Source: CAILUG01 sp038125665
GTDB taxonomy: Bacteria; Pseudomonadota; Gammaproteobacteria; Pseudomonadales; Pseudohongiellaceae
DNA length: 45,128 nucleotides
Direction: 5' to 3'
NCBI GenBank assembly: GCA_038125665.1
Contig: JAYPEI010000016.1
Location: 1 to 45,128 of the forward strand
Part shown: positions 43,508 through 45,128 of the stretch, piece by piece
Layout: the number at the start of each line of letters is the position of its first letter
Position numbering within the stretch: position 1 is the stretch's first letter
The notes under the pieces: generated by a model
The model's input: only the letters and a program-made list of their open reading frames with translations
Database searches by the model: none
Told to the model about the DNA's origin: nothing
Position numbers and translations under genes: made by a program

Positions 43508-44192
43508 AATTAGTCGAAAAGGACTCTGGCAAAATAATCCTGCTCTAGTACAACTACTTGGTTTATGCCCGCTTTTGGCTGTGAGTAATACTACTGTCAA
43601 CGCTTTAGGTCTAGGCATAGCAACAATCTTTGTGCTCACCTGCTCTAATTTTTTGATTTCTCTCTTGAAGCAATTAGTTTTACCAGGAATACGACTTCCT
43701 GTCTTTGTCCTTATCATTGCTTGCCTTACTACCTGTGTTGAACTACTGATGCAAGCCTTAGCTTATTCGTTATACCAAACTCTGGGAATCTTCTTACCCC
43801 TGATAGTTACCAACTGCATCATTCTTGGCCGTGCAGAAGGTTTTGCTAGTCGTCATCACCCACTATTAGCTATCTGGGATGGGCTAATGATGGGATTAGG
43901 TTTCTCTATCATATTACTGTTGCTGGGTATGCTGCGTGAATTGCTCGGGACCGGTGGACTTTTCGCAAATATGGATCTCTTATTTTCTGGAATTAGTCCT
44001 TCTGAAATAATCATTTTCAATGCTAAAAACCCCTTCTTGCTGGCTATTTTACCCCCTGGGGCATTTTTGGCGCTTGGACTAATGCTTGCTCTAAAAAATC
44101 TTATTGATGAAAAAATTGCAAATAAAAAAATACCTGAAACTTCCCCATTAACCCCTGGTAGCAAACGCGTAAGAATTACAGGAAAAGTGTGA
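43488..44192 (+). CDS. rnfE: Rnf complex subunit E
   Basis: A 234-residue paralogue of RnfA. Key segments are NPALVQLLGLCPLLAVSNT and GIFLPLIVTNCIILGRAEGFAS, with the two Cys that share the membrane iron-sulfur centre with RnfA, and GMLRELLGTGGLF, typical of RnfE. The C-terminal KRVRITGKV is basic and cytoplasmic. It begins within rnfG and its TGA overlaps the nth GTG start (GTGA). Confidence 0.96.
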   Translation: MTPSLTEISRKGLWQNNPALVQLLGLCPLLAVSNTTVNALGLGIATIFVLTCSNFLISLLKQLVLPGIRLPVFVLIIACLTTCVELLMQALAYSLYQTLGIFLPLIVTNCIILGRAEGFASRHHPLLAIWDGLMMGLGFSIILLLLGMLRELLGTGGLFANMDLLFSGISPSEIIIFNAKNPFLLAILPPGAFLALGLMLALKNLIDEKIANKKIPETSPLTPGSKRVRITGKV

Positions 44193-44866
44193 GAAAATCT
44201 TCCTCAAAACGAATAGTTGGTATGGGATTAAAGGCAAGAGAAAGTTTCTTTGCTCGTCTAGCTGAAGCAAATCCAAGCCCTAAAACTGAACTCAATTATA
44301 ACTCTACTTTTGAGTTACTTATTGCGGTAATGCTGTCAGCTCAAGCGACAGACATTAGTGTAAACATTGCTACTAACAAATTATTTCCTCTTGCAAACAC
44401 TCCTCAAGGAATCTTGGATCTTGGTTTAACAAAACTTAAAACGCACATTAAAACAATTGGACTTTTCAACACCAAAGCGAGAAATATCATGAAGACTTGC
44501 CATCTTCTGGTTGAATTTTATGACAGCGAAGTCCCCAAACAGCGTGAAGCATTAGAGGCATTACCAGGCGTTGGAAGGAAAACGGCTAATGTGGTTCTTA
44601 ATACAGCGTTTCGACAAATTGCAATGGCCGTAGACACTCATATATTTCGTGTATCTAACCGCACAGGACTAGCTAGTGGTAGCACTGTTTTAGAAGTAGA
44701 AAAAGCTCTATTGAAACGAGTACCTAATTCTTACTTACTGGATGCCCATCATTGGCTTATTCTCCATGGACGTTACACTTGTACTGCGCGAAAACCCAGG
44801 TGCTGGCAATGCCCTGTGGAAGACCTCTGCAAATTCAAAGAAAAAAACCTTTTTCCGTCGGTTTAG
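44189..44866 (+). CDS. nth: Endonuclease III
   Basis: DNA glycosylase/AP lyase for oxidised pyrimidines. The 225-residue protein has the helix-hairpin-helix motif LPGVGRKTANVV with the catalytic Lys, the catalytic Asp in AVDTHIFRV, and the 4Fe-4S loop CTARKPRCWQCPVEDLC (C-x6-C-x2-C-x5-C). The GTG start overlaps the rnfE stop; ATG 44222, giving MGLKARESFF, is an alternative that better matches the usual N-terminus. The rnf-nth linkage is common in gammaproteobacteria. Confidence 0.96.
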   Translation: MRKSSSKRIVGMGLKARESFFARLAEANPSPKTELNYNSTFELLIAVMLSAQATDISVNIATNKLFPLANTPQGILDLGLTKLKTHIKTIGLFNTKARNIMKTCHLLVEFYDSEVPKQREALEALPGVGRKTANVVLNTAFRQIAMAVDTHIFRVSNRTGLASGSTVLEVEKALLKRVPNSYLLDAHHWLILHGRYTCTARKPRCWQCPVEDLCKFKEKNLFPSV

Positions 44867-44870
44867 GGTC

Positions 44871-45128
44871 TCATCGGAGTCGATTTCTAGCAGTCTTTAC
44901 AAAAAATATTATCAAAATTATCAAACCTAAAGCAGGTACTAGCGTCATCAATTCACCCTCTAGCACCTGACGTCCTATTGCTCCTGAATAAGCTACTATC
45001 ACAAGATAAGGCAAAGAAAAAACAAGAGTAGACCAACTAAATGTCCATATTGAATATCTTGTAATTGATAGCCCATAACTAATCAAAGCTGTAGGTAGTA
45101 CGCAAGATAAATGTAGGATACTAATGAG
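44871..45128 (-). CDS. TVP38/TMEM64 (VTT-domain) family membrane protein, C-terminal part
   Basis: The frame is open to the right edge, so only the last 85 residues are seen. They hold at least two hydrophobic segments (WSTLVFSLPYLVIVAYSG and LVPALGLIILIIFFVKTA) and end NRLR. The stretch HLSCVLPTALISYGLSITRY followed by the SLPYLVIVAYSGAIGRQ turn resembles the conserved core of TVP38/TMEM64 proteins ('P-x-x-x-x-N/S-Y-x-L-G-x-T' then 'P-x-x-x-x-Y-x-G'). It is convergent with nth, with 4 bp between stops. The family call is tentative because the N-terminal half is missing. Confidence 0.6.
   Translation of the reverse strand, partial: LISILHLSCVLPTALISYGLSITRYSIWTFSWSTLVFSLPYLVIVAYSGAIGRQVLEGELMTLVPALGLIILIIFFVKTARNRLR

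Noticed and set aside
1..45128. CRISPR arrays, insertion sequences, phage or integrase genes
   Set aside because: No spaced direct-repeat array, transposase, integrase or long terminal inverted repeats were seen; the accessory nature of 4456-17479 rests on content only.

Overview
The window looks like a chromosomal segment of a marine-type gammaproteobacterium with moderate-to-low GC. The lineage call is inference. It rests on the gloA-rnfABCDGE-nth run, Sfp-type PPTase next to metG, trpD/grxC, MacAB-TolC, a DUF3301 protein and the general protein style. No rRNA, tRNA, CRISPR array, insertion sequence or phage gene was recognised.

Region 1 (1-4440): a bacterial lipocalin and, convergent to it, a secreted PafA/NPP-type phosphatase overlapping its 3' end by 29 bp. 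Then follows a compact forward unit of a Rid-family protein lacking the usual catalytic Arg, an SDR oxidoreductase and a SnoaL/NTF2-like protein. A perfect 7-3-7 palindrome sits in the promoter region of this unit, and a bidirectional-looking hairpin ends it.

Region 2 (4456-17479) is the most unusual part: a periplasmic oxidation island. It encodes three different PQQ beta-propeller quinohaemoproteins: a lipoprotein alcohol dehydrogenase with a DYD motif of the lanthanide type, a short one with a D-L-D motif, and a polyvinyl-alcohol-dehydrogenase-like one with N-terminal cytochrome. It also encodes a vanillyl-alcohol-oxidase/4-cresol-dehydrogenase-type flavoprotein with its own small cytochrome c. 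Around these are small secreted proteins of poorly understood families (two DUF6152, one DUF3237, a pair of distantly related secreted proteins and a small Tat-type protein). Two gene trains, 6849->10626 forward and 15144->10668 reverse, run into one shared strong terminator at about 10640. The likely role is oxidation of alcohols or phenolics in the periplasm with electrons passed to cytochromes; the substrate cannot be read from the sequence.

Region 3 (17476-31804): a DUF3301 protein and a multi-spanning membrane protein. Then, mostly on the reverse strand, come an AI-2E family permease, a TolC/MacB/MacA efflux set, grxC, trpD, folD, a DsbD/ScsB-like thiol-disulfide exchanger, an alpha/beta hydrolase and a CXXCH protein of unknown function.

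Region 4 (31953-35579): fhs (formate-tetrahydrofolate ligase, which with FolD joins C1 metabolism) with a clear terminator. After it lies a 690-bp stretch holding a decayed type IV pilin gene on the reverse strand, then an unusual Lys-rich-tailed methyltransferase-like protein.

Region 5 (35704-45128): metG, a reverse Sfp-type phosphopantetheinyl transferase, and a tightly packed gloA-rnfA-B-C-D-G-E-nth operon encoding the Rnf ion-pumping ferredoxin:NAD oxidoreductase and endonuclease III. The C-terminal end of a TVP38/TMEM64-like membrane protein runs off the right edge.
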